Assembly: GCF_006494775.1 (NCBI RefSeq)
Contig: NZ_CP041146.1
Coordinates: 1,736,001-1,800,000, forward strand
Origin: Nocardioides humi
GTDB taxonomy: Bacteria > Actinomycetota > Actinomycetes > Propionibacteriales > Nocardioidaceae
Direction: 5' to 3'
DNA length: 64,000 bases
Below, piece by piece: positions 54,461 to 62,715 of the stretch. Both the position numbers and the translations under genes were made by a program. A model generated the notes under the pieces. That model did not search any database and was not told where the DNA came from. It saw nothing but the letters and a program-made list of their open reading frames with translations. Position 1 is the first letter of the stretch; each line of letters begins with the position of its first letter.

Positions 54461-55388
54461 ATGCGCCCGGACGTCCAGGATCTCGCCGCCCGCCAATCTG
54501 ACATGCTCGCCCGCCGCCAGCTGACCGCGCTCGGCGTCGACTGGGACCAGGTCGAGCGCCAGGTCCGAGCCGGCCGGTGGGCCGCGCGGTCGCCCCGGGT
54601 CCTCAGTACCACGACAGGTGAGCTCACTGTCGAGCAACGACGCTGGCTCGGCGTGCTCCACGCCGGTCCACGCAGCCTGCTGGGCGGCCTGACCGCCGCC
54701 GCGCGTCACGGCCTGCAGGGATGGGACCGCCACGACGTGACCGTGCTGGTCGACGACGAGCTGTCGTTCGAGCCGGTCGACGGCATCCGCTTCTTCCGCT
54801 CACGACGCCCCGTTCGACCTGCTCCGCGACCCCCGCCCGGGCATCCCCTCCAGCCGGCTCGAGCCGGCGCTGCTCCTGTGGTCCGGGTACGACGCCTCGC
54901 TCCGCGCCGCCCACGGCGCACTCGCGGCGGCGGTCCAGCAGCGCCTGACCACTGCCTCGCGGCTGATCACCTGGACCGAGCAGCTCCGGCCGCTGCGGCG
55001 CGCGGCGGGATTCCGCCGGATGCTGCGCGACGTGGAGGGCGGCGTCCACTCGGGCGCCGAGCGCGACATCGCGCGGCTCTGCCGCAATTACGGCATCCCT
55101 CAGCCGACTCGCCAGCGCAGTCGGCTCGACTCCGCCGGCCGCCGGCGCTGGACCGACTGCGAGTGGCCGCTGCCGGGTGGCCGCGCGCTGGTGCTCGAGG
55201 TCGATGGATCGTTCCACATGGAGGTGGCGCAGTGGACGGCCGACCTGCGTCGGGCACGCCGGCTCACGACGCCCGACCGGGTCGTCGTACGGGCGTCCGC
55301 GTTCGAGGTGCGCCACGAGCCGGGCGAGGTGGCCCGCGACCTCATCGCCCTCGGCGTGCGCCCCCTCGTCGTGCGGTCGTGTGCCTGA
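54461..55388 (+). CDS. DUF559/AbiEi-like endonuclease-fold protein, frame broken
   Basis: About 309 residues when repaired. The N-terminal part (ARRQLTALGVDWDQVERQVR, AGRWAARSPRVL) resembles AbiEi-type winged-helix antitoxin domains. The C-terminal part has the DUF559/Vsr-like nuclease layout: HSGAERDIARLCRNYGIP, then EVDGSFHMEVAQWTADLRR and RVVVRASAFEVRHEPGEVA. The frames do not meet near 54800-54815 (SRRP, then FDLLRDPRPG). The shift is +1 or -2, unlike the single-base losses elsewhere, so this may be a real mutation. Its last three codons and stop lie inside the right 63-bp repeat. No methylase or toxin partner is adjacent. Confidence 0.6.
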
Positions 55389-55437
55389 GGACCCGGATAT
55401 CCGCGTTCTCAGGCACACGACCCCCGCGGAGCGGGGG
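55375..55437. repeat. Right 63-bp inverted repeat (nested hairpins)
   Basis: Reverse-complement counterpart of 54322-54384 with 59 of 63 matches. The palindrome arms GGTCGTGTGCCTGAG (55375-55389) and CTCAGGCACACGACC (55408-55422) enclose the same CGGATATCCG core. The outer hairpin CCCCCGC-GGA-GCGGGGG (55421-55437) ends two bases from the phoU stop and may terminate phoU. The DUF559 stop codon is at 55386-55388. Confidence 0.85.
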
Positions 55438-55438
55438 C

Positions 55439-56092
55439 TCAGGCGGCGGGAGCCGGGTTGTGGCCGGTGACGACGAAGATGACCCGGTTGGCGACCGAGA
55501 CGGCGTGGTCGGCGATCCGCTCGTAGTAGCGGCCGAGCAGGGCGAGGTCGACGGCGGCCTCGACGCCGTGGGCCCACTCGCCGGAGAGCAGCTCGGTGAA
55601 GCTGCGGCGGCGGAGCTGGTCCATCTCCTCGTCGTCGCGGCCGAGGGCGATCGCGGCCTCGACGTCGCGGCCGGCGATGACCTCGGTGACCCGGGCGACC
55701 ATGTCCTCGGCGACGGCGGCCATCCGCTCGAAGGTGGGGCGGACCTCGTCGGGGACGGCGACGTCGGGGACCCGCAGGCGGGCGATCTTGGCGACGTGGA
55801 CGGACAGGTCGCCCATCCGCTCGAGCTCGGCGACCATGCGCAGCGCGGCGACGATGGTCCGCAGGTCGCCGGCGACCGGCTGCTGGAGGGAGAGCAGGGC
55901 GAAGGCGGAGTCCTCGACCTGCTCCCGCGCGCGGTCGATCTCGGCGTCGTTGCTGATGACCCGCTCCGCGATCGAGGAGTCGCCGGTCATCAGGGCCTCG
56001 GTGGCCTCCCCGACCGCGACCTGGACCCGGCGGGAGATGCCGGCGAGGTCGTCGAAGATCGCGTCGAGCTGGTCGGTGTAGGCATCACGCAT
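55439..56092 (-). CDS. phoU: Phosphate-signalling protein PhoU
   Basis: A 217-residue helical protein of two three-helix bundles, each with a metal-binding E/DxxxD-type segment (AEIDRAREQVEDSAFALLS and LLGRYYERIADHAVSVAN). It links the Pst transporter to the SenX3/RegX3 system and keeps the regulon off when phosphate is plentiful. It diverges from senX3 with a PHO box between, so it is probably itself under RegX3 control. Pst genes are not in the window. Confidence 0.92.
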   Translation of the reverse strand: MRDAYTDQLDAIFDDLAGISRRVQVAVGEATEALMTGDSSIAERVISNDAEIDRAREQVEDSAFALLSLQQPVAGDLRTIVAALRMVAELERMGDLSVHVAKIARLRVPDVAVPDEVRPTFERMAAVAEDMVARVTEVIAGRDVEAAIALGRDDEEMDQLRRRSFTELLSGEWAHGVEAAVDLALLGRYYERIADHAVSVANRVIFVVTGHNPAPAA

Positions 56093-56131
56093 GACGCCGA
56101 GCCTACGGAGGCGAGGTGTCCATCAAGCGAG

Positions 56132-56153
56132 TTGCGGTGAACGGGGGGTGAAC
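56132..56153. promoter_or_regulatory. PHO box between phoU and senX3
   Basis: GGTGAAC occurs twice with an 11-bp period (56136-56142 and 56147-56153). On the other strand this reads GTTCACC-CCCC-GTTCACC, the direct-repeat form bound by Streptomyces PhoP and mycobacterial RegX3. It is placed 40 bp before phoU and 62 bp before senX3. Autoregulation of both genes under low phosphate is the natural reading. Confidence 0.78.
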
Positions 56154-56214
56154 ATCGCGAAGCACGGCCGCCGGGATTCTGAGCGGGACCCCGCGCGCGC
56201 CGTACGATCGAGAT

Positions 56215-57423
56215 GTGGATCCGACGACGCAGGCCTTCGTGGCCGCGCTCCTCGGCGCCCTCGTGGCGGGTGGCGCCATGCTCGCATGGCACCTCAGCGA
56301 CCGCCAGCAGCGTGTCTACCAGATGCCCGAGGAGCCGCTCGTGCCCGACGGTGTCGCGGCGGTGCTGTCGGTGCTGCGCAGCAGCGCGGTCGTCGTCGAC
56401 GAGTCGGACGCGGTCGTCAAGGCCTCCGCGCCGGCGTACGCCATGGGCTTCGTCCGCGGGACCACGCTGCTCTCCGACGAGCTCGGCGTGCTGATCCGGC
56501 AGGTACGCCGCGACGGGCAGATCCGCGAGACCGAGCTGATCGTGCCGCGCGCGGCCGGGGCGCCGCGCCATGTGACCGCCCGCGTCGCGCCGCTGGGCTC
56601 GCGGCTGGTCCTGGCGCTGGTGGAGGACCGGACCCGCGAGCGCCAGGTCGACGCGGTACGACGCGACTTCGTCGCCAACGTCAGCCACGAGCTCAAGACG
56701 CCGATCGGCGCGATCCGGCTGCTCGCCGAGGCGGTCCAGGACGCCGCGGACGACCCCGACGCCGTCTACCGCTTCGCCTCCCGCATGCTCACCGAGAGCG
56801 ACCGGCTCTCGCGGCTGATCCAACAGATCATCGAGCTCTCGAGGCTGCAGGGCGACGAGCCCCTCGACTCGCCGGTGCCGGTGTCGATCGACGACGTGGT
56901 CGCCTCGGCGGTCGACTTCGTCGACATGAACGCCGGCGCCAAGGACATCCAGGTCATCGCCGAGGGCGAGGAGGGCCTGAAGGTGCTCGGCAGCGAGAAG
57001 CAGGTCGGCGCCGCGGTCTCCAACCTGGTGGCCAACGCCGTGGCCTACTCCGAGCCGAACTCCCGCGTCGTCGTCACCCGCAAGCGGGTCGGCCACAACG
57101 TGGAGATCTCCGTCATCGACCAGGGCATCGGCATCCCCGAGCGCGAGGTCGAGCGCATCTTCGAGCGGTTCTACCGGGTCGACCCGGCCCGGCACCGCTC
57201 GACCGGCGGCACCGGTCTGGGGCTGTCGATCGTCAAGCACGTGGCCGCCACCCACGGCGGCGAGGTGCGGGTCTGGTCGGTGGAGGGGCAGGGCTCGACC
57301 TTCACCCTCGTCCTGCCGCAGCACCCGCACCACGAGGCGGACGGGCCGTACCTGCGGCTCGCGCCGCTCGCGCCCACCCCGGAAGCGCCGGGCGGACGCA
57401 CGAAGGATCAGGAGGACGCATGA
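56215..57423 (+). CDS. senX3: Phosphate-sensing histidine kinase SenX3
   Basis: A 402-residue kinase. One membrane helix at about 8-27 is followed by a PAS-like domain (LSVLRSSAVVVDESDAVV). The HisKA motif FVANVSHELKTPIGAIRLL has the phospho-His at about 159. The ATPase has NLVANAVAYSEPN, VIDQGIGIPEREVERIFERF and GGTGLGLSIVKHVA. GTG start. The stop overlaps regX3 in an ATGA. Pairing with phoU and RegX3 and the PHO box upstream support the name. Confidence 0.92.
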   Translation: MDPTTQAFVAALLGALVAGGAMLAWHLSDRQQRVYQMPEEPLVPDGVAAVLSVLRSSAVVVDESDAVVKASAPAYAMGFVRGTTLLSDELGVLIRQVRRDGQIRETELIVPRAAGAPRHVTARVAPLGSRLVLALVEDRTRERQVDAVRRDFVANVSHELKTPIGAIRLLAEAVQDAADDPDAVYRFASRMLTESDRLSRLIQQIIELSRLQGDEPLDSPVPVSIDDVVASAVDFVDMNAGAKDIQVIAEGEEGLKVLGSEKQVGAAVSNLVANAVAYSEPNSRVVVTRKRVGHNVEISVIDQGIGIPEREVERIFERFYRVDPARHRSTGGTGLGLSIVKHVAATHGGEVRVWSVEGQGSTFTLVLPQHPHHEADGPYLRLAPLAPTPEAPGGRTKDQEDA

Positions 57424-58097
57424 CCCGGGTACTTGTCGTCGAGGACGAGGAGAGCTACAGCGACGCGCTCGCGTACCTGCTCCGCAAGGAGGGGTTCGAG
57501 GTCGCCATCGCCGCCGACGGCAACGAGGCGCTCAAGGAGTTCGACCGCAACGGCGCCGACATCGTGCTGCTCGACCTCATGCTGCCGGGCATCCCCGGCA
57601 CCGAGGTGTGCCGCACCATCCGCCAGACCTCCAACGTCCCGGTGATCATGGTGAGCGCCAAGGACGACGAGGTCGACAAGGTCGTCGGGCTCGAGCTCGG
57701 CGCGGACGACTACGTCACCAAGCCCTACTCCCCGCGCGAGCTGGTCGCCCGGATCCGCGCGGTGCTCCGCCGCGGCATCGGCGACGAGCTGCTGCCGGAC
57801 ACCCTCGAGGCCGGTCCGGTGCGGATGGACGTCGAGCGGCACGTCGTCACCGTGGACGGCACCGAGCAGCGGCTGCCGCTCAAGGAGTTCGAGCTGCTCG
57901 AGATGTTCCTGCGCAACCCGGGCCGGGTGCTGACCCGCGGGCAGCTCATCGACCGGGTGTGGGGGTCGGACTACGTCGGCGACACCAAGACGCTCGACGT
58001 CCACGTCAAGCGGCTGCGGGCCAAGCTGGAGCCGGAGCCGAGCGAGCCGAAGTTCCTCGTCACCGTCCGCGGCCTGGGCTACAAGTTCGACGTCTGA
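57420..58097 (+). CDS. regX3: Phosphate-regulon response regulator RegX3
   Basis: A 225-residue OmpR-type regulator. The receiver shows VLVVEDEESYSDAL, the phospho-acceptor Asp in DIVLLDLMLPGIPG at about residue 52, and the Lys switch ADDYVTKPYSPREL. The winged helix has FELLEMFLRNPGRVLTR and DVHVKRLRAKLE. It should bind PHO boxes such as the one 80 bp upstream of senX3. Confidence 0.95.
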   Translation: MTRVLVVEDEESYSDALAYLLRKEGFEVAIAADGNEALKEFDRNGADIVLLDLMLPGIPGTEVCRTIRQTSNVPVIMVSAKDDEVDKVVGLELGADDYVTKPYSPRELVARIRAVLRRGIGDELLPDTLEAGPVRMDVERHVVTVDGTEQRLPLKEFELLEMFLRNPGRVLTRGQLIDRVWGSDYVGDTKTLDVHVKRLRAKLEPEPSEPKFLVTVRGLGYKFDV

Positions 58098-58152
58098 TTC
58101 GACGTCGGAAAATCGCGCGACCGTCGCGGCACCCGACCCCTACGGTGGGCGG

Positions 58153-59106
58153 GTGCCCGACATCCCGACCGAGACCGATGGGACCGATCGGACCGGCACC
58201 GCCGGGCTGCTCCCGCTCGCCGCGGTCGGCGTGACGCTCGTGCTGTGGGCCAGCGCGTTCGTCGGCATCCGGCACCTCGCCCACGACTTCTCGGCCGGCG
58301 CCCTGTCCCTGGGCCGGCTGGCGGCGGGCGCCGTCGCGCTCGCCCCGGTCGCCCTCGCCCAGGGGCTGCCGCGCCCGAGCCGCGGGCAGTGGCTCTCGAT
58401 CGTCACGATCGGCGTGCTGTGGTTCGGGATCTACAACCTCTCGCTCAACGCCGGCGAGCAACGCGTCGACGCCGGGACGGCGTCGATGCTGATCCAGGTC
58501 TCCCCGGTCCTGATCGCGGTGCTGGCCGCCCTGTTCCTCGGCGAGCGCTTCACCGCGCAGCTCGCCGCCGGCCTGGCCCTGGCGTTCTCGGGGGTCGTCG
58601 TGATCGGCCTGTCGACCTCCGGTGGCGAGAGCACCGGCGACCTCCTCGGTGTGGTGCTGTGCCTGGTCCCGGCGGCGGCGTACTCGATCAGCGTGATCCT
58701 GCAGAAGCCGCTCGTCGCCGACCTCTCCGCCGTCCACGTCACCTGGCTGGCGTGCACGGTCGGCGTCGTCACCTGCCTGCCGTGGGCGGGGCGGCTCGTC
58801 GCCGAGGCCCGGGACGCACCGGTGTCGTCCTCGCTGTGGCTGGTCTACCTCGGCGTGTTCCCGACGGCGATCGCCTTCACGACCTACGCCTACGCCCTGC
58901 GGCACATGACGGCCTCCGCCCTGGGCGTGACGACCTACCTGGTGCCGCCGCTCACGATCGTGATGGGCCTGCTGCTCCTCGACGAGGTCCCGCCCCTCGT
59001 CGCGTACGCCGGCGGCGTGCTCGCGCTGCTCGGCGTCGGCGTGGCGCGGCGCTCCCCCACCCGGCGGCCCGTCGCGGCCCCGGTCGTGCCGGGTCAGGAG
59101 CCCTGA
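58153..59106 (+). CDS. EamA/DMT-family transporter
   Basis: A 317-residue permease with ten hydrophobic helices in two EamA repeats. The first repeat has LWASAFVGIRHLAHDFSAGA and INAGE-type NAGEQRVDAGTASML; the second has YAYALRHMTASALGVTTYLV. The DMT superfamily exports amino acids, nucleotide sugars or small metabolites. GTG start. The last 13 bp overlap a convergent gene of the same superfamily, but the two sequences are distinct. Confidence 0.8.
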   Translation: MPDIPTETDGTDRTGTAGLLPLAAVGVTLVLWASAFVGIRHLAHDFSAGALSLGRLAAGAVALAPVALAQGLPRPSRGQWLSIVTIGVLWFGIYNLSLNAGEQRVDAGTASMLIQVSPVLIAVLAALFLGERFTAQLAAGLALAFSGVVVIGLSTSGGESTGDLLGVVLCLVPAAAYSISVILQKPLVADLSAVHVTWLACTVGVVTCLPWAGRLVAEARDAPVSSSLWLVYLGVFPTAIAFTTYAYALRHMTASALGVTTYLVPPLTIVMGLLLLDEVPPLVAYAGGVLALLGVGVARRSPTRRPVAAPVVPGQEP

Positions 59107-60023
59107 GCGTCGACCTCGATCACCACGTCGGCCGCGGGCTCCGTGCTCGCGACGGTCGTCGCGTCGGCCTCCGCGGCCCGGCCGCCGGCGGCGACCACGC
59201 AGCCGACCAGGATCAGCGGGAAGCCCACGAGCATGCCGGTCGTGAGCCGCTCGTCGAGGAGCAGGACGCCCAGCAGGATCGCCACCGCGGGGTTGACGTA
59301 GGTGATGATCGTCGACCGGGTCGGGCCGGCGACCTTGATCAGGTCGAGGAAGATCACGAACGCCAGCGCGGTGCACACCAGGCCGAGGACGACGATGCTC
59401 AGCCAGACCTTCGCGGGCAGGTCGGTCGGCGGGTCGAGCACCCCGAACGGGGAGTAGACGACCGCGGTCAGGGTGAGCGCGCACGCCATCACCCCGAGGC
59501 CGGACAGGTCGGCGAACCACCGGGCCAGGATCAGCGGGCCGGTCGCGTAGCAGACCGCCACGCCCAGCATCTCGGCGACGGCGAGCACGTCGATGTGGCC
59601 GATGTCGAGGCCGACCAGGCACGCCACACCCGCGAACCCGAGCACCAGGCCGACGCTCTGGGCGGCGGTGAACCGCTCCGCGTGGCTGGTCACCAGGAAC
59701 GCCAGCGCCCCGAACAGCGGGACGGCCGCGACCAGGAGGCCGGCCAACGAGGAGGAGATCCGCTGCTCGGCATGCCCCAGCAGCACCCACGGGACCATGA
59801 TCTCGATGACGGCGAACAGCGCCAGCGGCCGCCAGCGGGCGAGCACGGCGCCGACCTCGCGGCGTACGAGCGCCACCGGGAGGAGCACCAGCGCCGCGAG
59901 CGCCGTGCGCAGGAAGACCAGCCCGGCCGGGGAGACGTGCTCCACCGCGATCCGGATGAACAGGTAGGGCAGCCCCCAGATCAGGCACATCGCCAGGAAC
60001 AGCGACCATCCGCGCTTCGTCAC
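59094..60023 (-). CDS. EamA/DMT-family transporter
   Basis: A 309-residue permease with ten hydrophobic helices. The first repeat has MCLIWGLPYLFIRIAVEHVS and LGHAEQRISSSLAGLLVA; the second has KVAGPTRSTIITYVNPAVAI. This matches RhaT/EamA-type exporters. A Glu/Asp-rich C-terminal tail is cytoplasmic. It converges on the neighbouring EamA gene with a 13-bp overlap. Substrate unknown. Confidence 0.8.
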   Translation of the reverse strand: MTKRGWSLFLAMCLIWGLPYLFIRIAVEHVSPAGLVFLRTALAALVLLPVALVRREVGAVLARWRPLALFAVIEIMVPWVLLGHAEQRISSSLAGLLVAAVPLFGALAFLVTSHAERFTAAQSVGLVLGFAGVACLVGLDIGHIDVLAVAEMLGVAVCYATGPLILARWFADLSGLGVMACALTLTAVVYSPFGVLDPPTDLPAKVWLSIVVLGLVCTALAFVIFLDLIKVAGPTRSTIITYVNPAVAILLGVLLLDERLTTGMLVGFPLILVGCVVAAGGRAAEADATTVASTEPAADVVIEVDAQGS

Positions 60024-60155
60024 GGGAGGACTCTAGGGACCGCCTCCGACATCGTCGCCGACTTTTCCACCGGACCATGTCGAGAAGCCGTCGGCGGCTC
60101 CGTCCCAGGGGTGGAAGGCGGCAAGATGGCCGTCTCGGACCCAAGGAGATGCACG

Positions 60156-60569
60156 ATGGCGAAGTACCTGTTGCTCAAGCACTACCGCGGCGACCACGCG
60201 ATCGCGAAGGACGACCTCGTCCCGATGGACCAGTGGACGCCGGAGGAGGTCACCGCTCACATCGAGTTCATGCGGCTGGTCGCCGACGAGCTGCGCGAGC
60301 GGGGTGAGTTCGTCGACGAGCAGGCGCTCTCCCCCGAGGGCACGTTCGTGCGGTACGACGGCGAGGGCCGGCCCCCGGTCACCGACGGGCCGTTCGCGGA
60401 GACCAAGGACCTGATCGCCGGCTGGATGGTCATCGACGTCGACAGCCAGGAGCGGGCCTACGAGGCCGCTGCGCGGCTGTCGTCGGCGCCGGGTCCCGGC
60501 GGCCGGCCGATCCACGAGTGGATCGAGGTGCGCCCGTTCTACGGCGAGCCGCCGGTCGTCACCGAATGA
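60156..60569 (+). CDS. YciI/DGPF-domain protein
   Basis: A 137-residue protein of the YCII superfamily, with MAKYLLLKHYRGD at the start, the DGPF signature (VTDGPFAETKDLIAGWMVID) and the C-terminal IEVRPFYGEP. DGPF proteins are the standard partners of ECF42-type sigma factors, and here the sigma gene overlaps it by four bases. ATG 60156 follows AAGGAGA. Its own activity is unknown; a ferredoxin-like fold with a possible His/Asp active site is typical. Confidence 0.88.
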   Translation: MAKYLLLKHYRGDHAIAKDDLVPMDQWTPEEVTAHIEFMRLVADELRERGEFVDEQALSPEGTFVRYDGEGRPPVTDGPFAETKDLIAGWMVIDVDSQERAYEAAARLSSAPGPGGRPIHEWIEVRPFYGEPPVVTE

Positions 60570-61738
60570 CCGAGGACGAGTCGGACCTGGGCGCGCTGCT
60601 GCGCGATCTCACCCCGCAGGTCCTCGGGGTCCTCGTCCGCCGCGGAGCCGACTTCGCGGCGGCCGAGGACGCCGTCCAGGAGGCGCTGATCGAGGCGCTG
60701 CGGCACTGGCCGGAGGACCGCCCGGACCATCCGCGGGCCTGGCTGGTGAAGGTCGCCGGCCGCAAGCTGCTCGACGCCCAGCGCTCGGCGTACGCCCGCG
60801 AGCGGCGCGAGCTGCGGGTCCATCTCGAGCCCGAGCCGGGCCCCTCCGAGCAGGCCGACGACACGCTGCTCCTGCTCAGCCGCTGCTGCCACCCCGCGCT
60901 CACCCCGGCCTCGGCGATCGCCTTGACCCTGCGCGCCGTCGGCGGGCTCACCACCGCCCAGATCGCGGAGGCGTTCCTGGTGCCGGAGGCGACGATGGCG
61001 CAGCGGATCACCCGCGCCAAGCGCACCGTCGGCGGACAGCGCTTCGACCGGCCGGGCGAGGTGGGCGCGGTGCTGCGGGTGCTCTACCTGATCTTCAACG
61101 AGGGCTTCACCGGAACCGTCGACCTCGCCGAGGAGGCGATCCGGCTCACCCGGCAGCTCGCGGCCGCGACCGACGACCCCGAGGTCGACGGCCTGCTGGC
61201 GCTGATGCTGCTGCACCACGCGCGCCGGCGCGCGCGGCGTACTCCCTCGGGCGCGGTGGTGCCGCTCGCCGAGCAGGACCGCTCGCTGTGGGACACCGCG
61301 CTGGTCGCGGAGGGGGTCCGCGTGCTGCAGGACGCGCTGGCCCGCGACGCGCTCGGCGAGTACCAGGCCCAGGCCGCGATCGCCGCGCTCCACGACGACG
61401 CGGCCAGCGCGGAGGAGACCGACTGGCCGCAGATCCTGGAGTGGTACGACGAGCTGCTCCGGCTGGCCCCGAGCCCGGTGGTGGCGCTCAACCGCGCGGT
61501 CGCGGTGGGCGAGGTCGACGGCCCGCTGGCCGGCCTGCGCCAGGTCGAGGGGCTGCCCGCGGACCTGCCGCGGCGCGACGCCGTCGCGGCCTGGCTGCAC
61601 GAGCGGGCCGGCGACCGTGCGGAGGCCGCCCGCCGCTATGCACTGGCCGCGGAGCGGGCGACGAACGCCGCGGAGCTGGAGCACCTCACCCGGCAGGCGG
61701 CCCGCCTCCGCCATGCCGGGGACGCGGGACCGGGCTGA
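60566..61738 (+). CDS. ECF42-type RNA polymerase sigma factor with C-terminal TPR-like domain
   Basis: A 390-residue extracytoplasmic-function sigma factor. Region 2 is ADFAAAEDAVQEALIEALRH, and region 4 is LTTAQIAEAFLVPEATMAQR. A long helical C-terminal extension of about 200 residues (LLALMLLHHARRRAR, WYDELLRLAPSPVVALNRAV) has the TPR-like character of ECF42 proteins. There is no anti-sigma gene; control is thought to run through the extension and the DGPF partner encoded just upstream. Confidence 0.87.
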   Translation: MTEDESDLGALLRDLTPQVLGVLVRRGADFAAAEDAVQEALIEALRHWPEDRPDHPRAWLVKVAGRKLLDAQRSAYARERRELRVHLEPEPGPSEQADDTLLLLSRCCHPALTPASAIALTLRAVGGLTTAQIAEAFLVPEATMAQRITRAKRTVGGQRFDRPGEVGAVLRVLYLIFNEGFTGTVDLAEEAIRLTRQLAAATDDPEVDGLLALMLLHHARRRARRTPSGAVVPLAEQDRSLWDTALVAEGVRVLQDALARDALGEYQAQAAIAALHDDAASAEETDWPQILEWYDELLRLAPSPVVALNRAVAVGEVDGPLAGLRQVEGLPADLPRRDAVAAWLHERAGDRAEAARRYALAAERATNAAELEHLTRQAARLRHAGDAGPG

Positions 61739-61811
61739 TCGAAGAGCCGGTATCACCGGGGTGCGCTGGCGGGTCCGTCCCCTGTCAGTACCTCTCCCGG
61801 AAGGACCAGCC

Positions 61812-62642
61812 ATGCGCCGTCTCATCCTGACGACCGCGGGCGTCATCGCCCTCGGAGGCCTCACCGGCCTCAGCACCGCAAGCCCCGCCCAGGCGGGCGT
61901 TCGGACCGTCACCCACCCGCCGGCGATCCCCGTCGCCAGCCTCAGCACGAGCGTGGCGACGGTCAACGTCGCCAACCTGCCCGGCACGATCACCGACGTC
62001 GACGTCGTCCTCAACAACGTGTTCCACACGTTCCCCGCCGATCTGGACATCTTCCTCCAGGCGCCGGGGTCCACCGAGGTCGTCCGGCTGATGTCGGACA
62101 CCTGCGGAGGCGGCGGCACGCCCCTGGCCGGGGCCTTCCTGACGATCGACGACCAGGCGGGGACCAGCATGCCGCCGGCCGGGCCGTGCCCGACGGGCTC
62201 CTACCGGCCGACCAATGTCGGCACGGGCGACACCGCCCCGGTCGGGACGACCATCGTCGACACGCTGTCGACGTTCAACGGGCGCGACGCCAACGGCACC
62301 TGGACGCTCTTCGTGACCGACGACGCCGCCGGCGACGTCGGCCAGCTGGCGGGCGGGTTCACGCTGACGATCACCACGGACGACACCCCCGGCGACACCA
62401 CCATCACCAGCAAGCCCAAGAAGGTCAGCAAGAAGAAGAAGGCCACGATCGCCTTCACCGCCGACAAGGCCAACGTGACCTTCGAGTGCAAGGTGGACAA
62501 GAAGGTGTGGAAGGCCTGCGTCTCACCGCTCACCGTGAAGAAGCTCAAGCCCGGCAAGCACCGGGTCCGGGTCCGTACCGTCGGCGCCTCCGGCGTCGTC
62601 GAGAGCACGCCCGCGGTGGCGAAGTGGAAGGTCCGTCGCTGA
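61812..62642 (+). CDS. Secreted P-domain-like protein with Ig-like C-terminal domain
   Basis: A 276-residue exported protein. The signal peptide (about residues 1-28) ends near SPAQAG. Residues about 45-195 resemble the proprotein-convertase P domain: ITDVDVVLNNVFHTFPADLD, then FNGRDANGTWTLFVTD and GGFTLTITT. The last 75 residues are a Lys-rich beta domain (KKVSKKKKATIAF, FECKVDKKVWKACVSPLTVK) of the kind seen in bacterial surface proteins. No protease domain is attached, so it is probably a binding or structural protein. ATG 61812 follows GGAAGGACC. Confidence 0.7.
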   Translation: MRRLILTTAGVIALGGLTGLSTASPAQAGVRTVTHPPAIPVASLSTSVATVNVANLPGTITDVDVVLNNVFHTFPADLDIFLQAPGSTEVVRLMSDTCGGGGTPLAGAFLTIDDQAGTSMPPAGPCPTGSYRPTNVGTGDTAPVGTTIVDTLSTFNGRDANGTWTLFVTDDAAGDVGQLAGGFTLTITTDDTPGDTTITSKPKKVSKKKKATIAFTADKANVTFECKVDKKVWKACVSPLTVKKLKPGKHRVRVRTVGASGVVESTPAVAKWKVRR

Positions 62643-62715
62643 CGAAGCGAGAAGCGGGGACACGTGGGGACAAGGAGGCGGATCGGCCCGGCCGGTCCGC
62701 CTCCGGTCGCGCCCG

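Noticed and set aside
54461..55388. Type IV toxin-antitoxin or restriction-modification locus
   Set aside because: The N-terminus resembles AbiEi, but no AbiEii toxin gene or DNA methylase is next to it; neighbours are gpmA and phoU.
58153..60023. Recent tandem inversion of one EamA gene
   Set aside because: The two transporters share topology and family motifs, but their sequences differ throughout.
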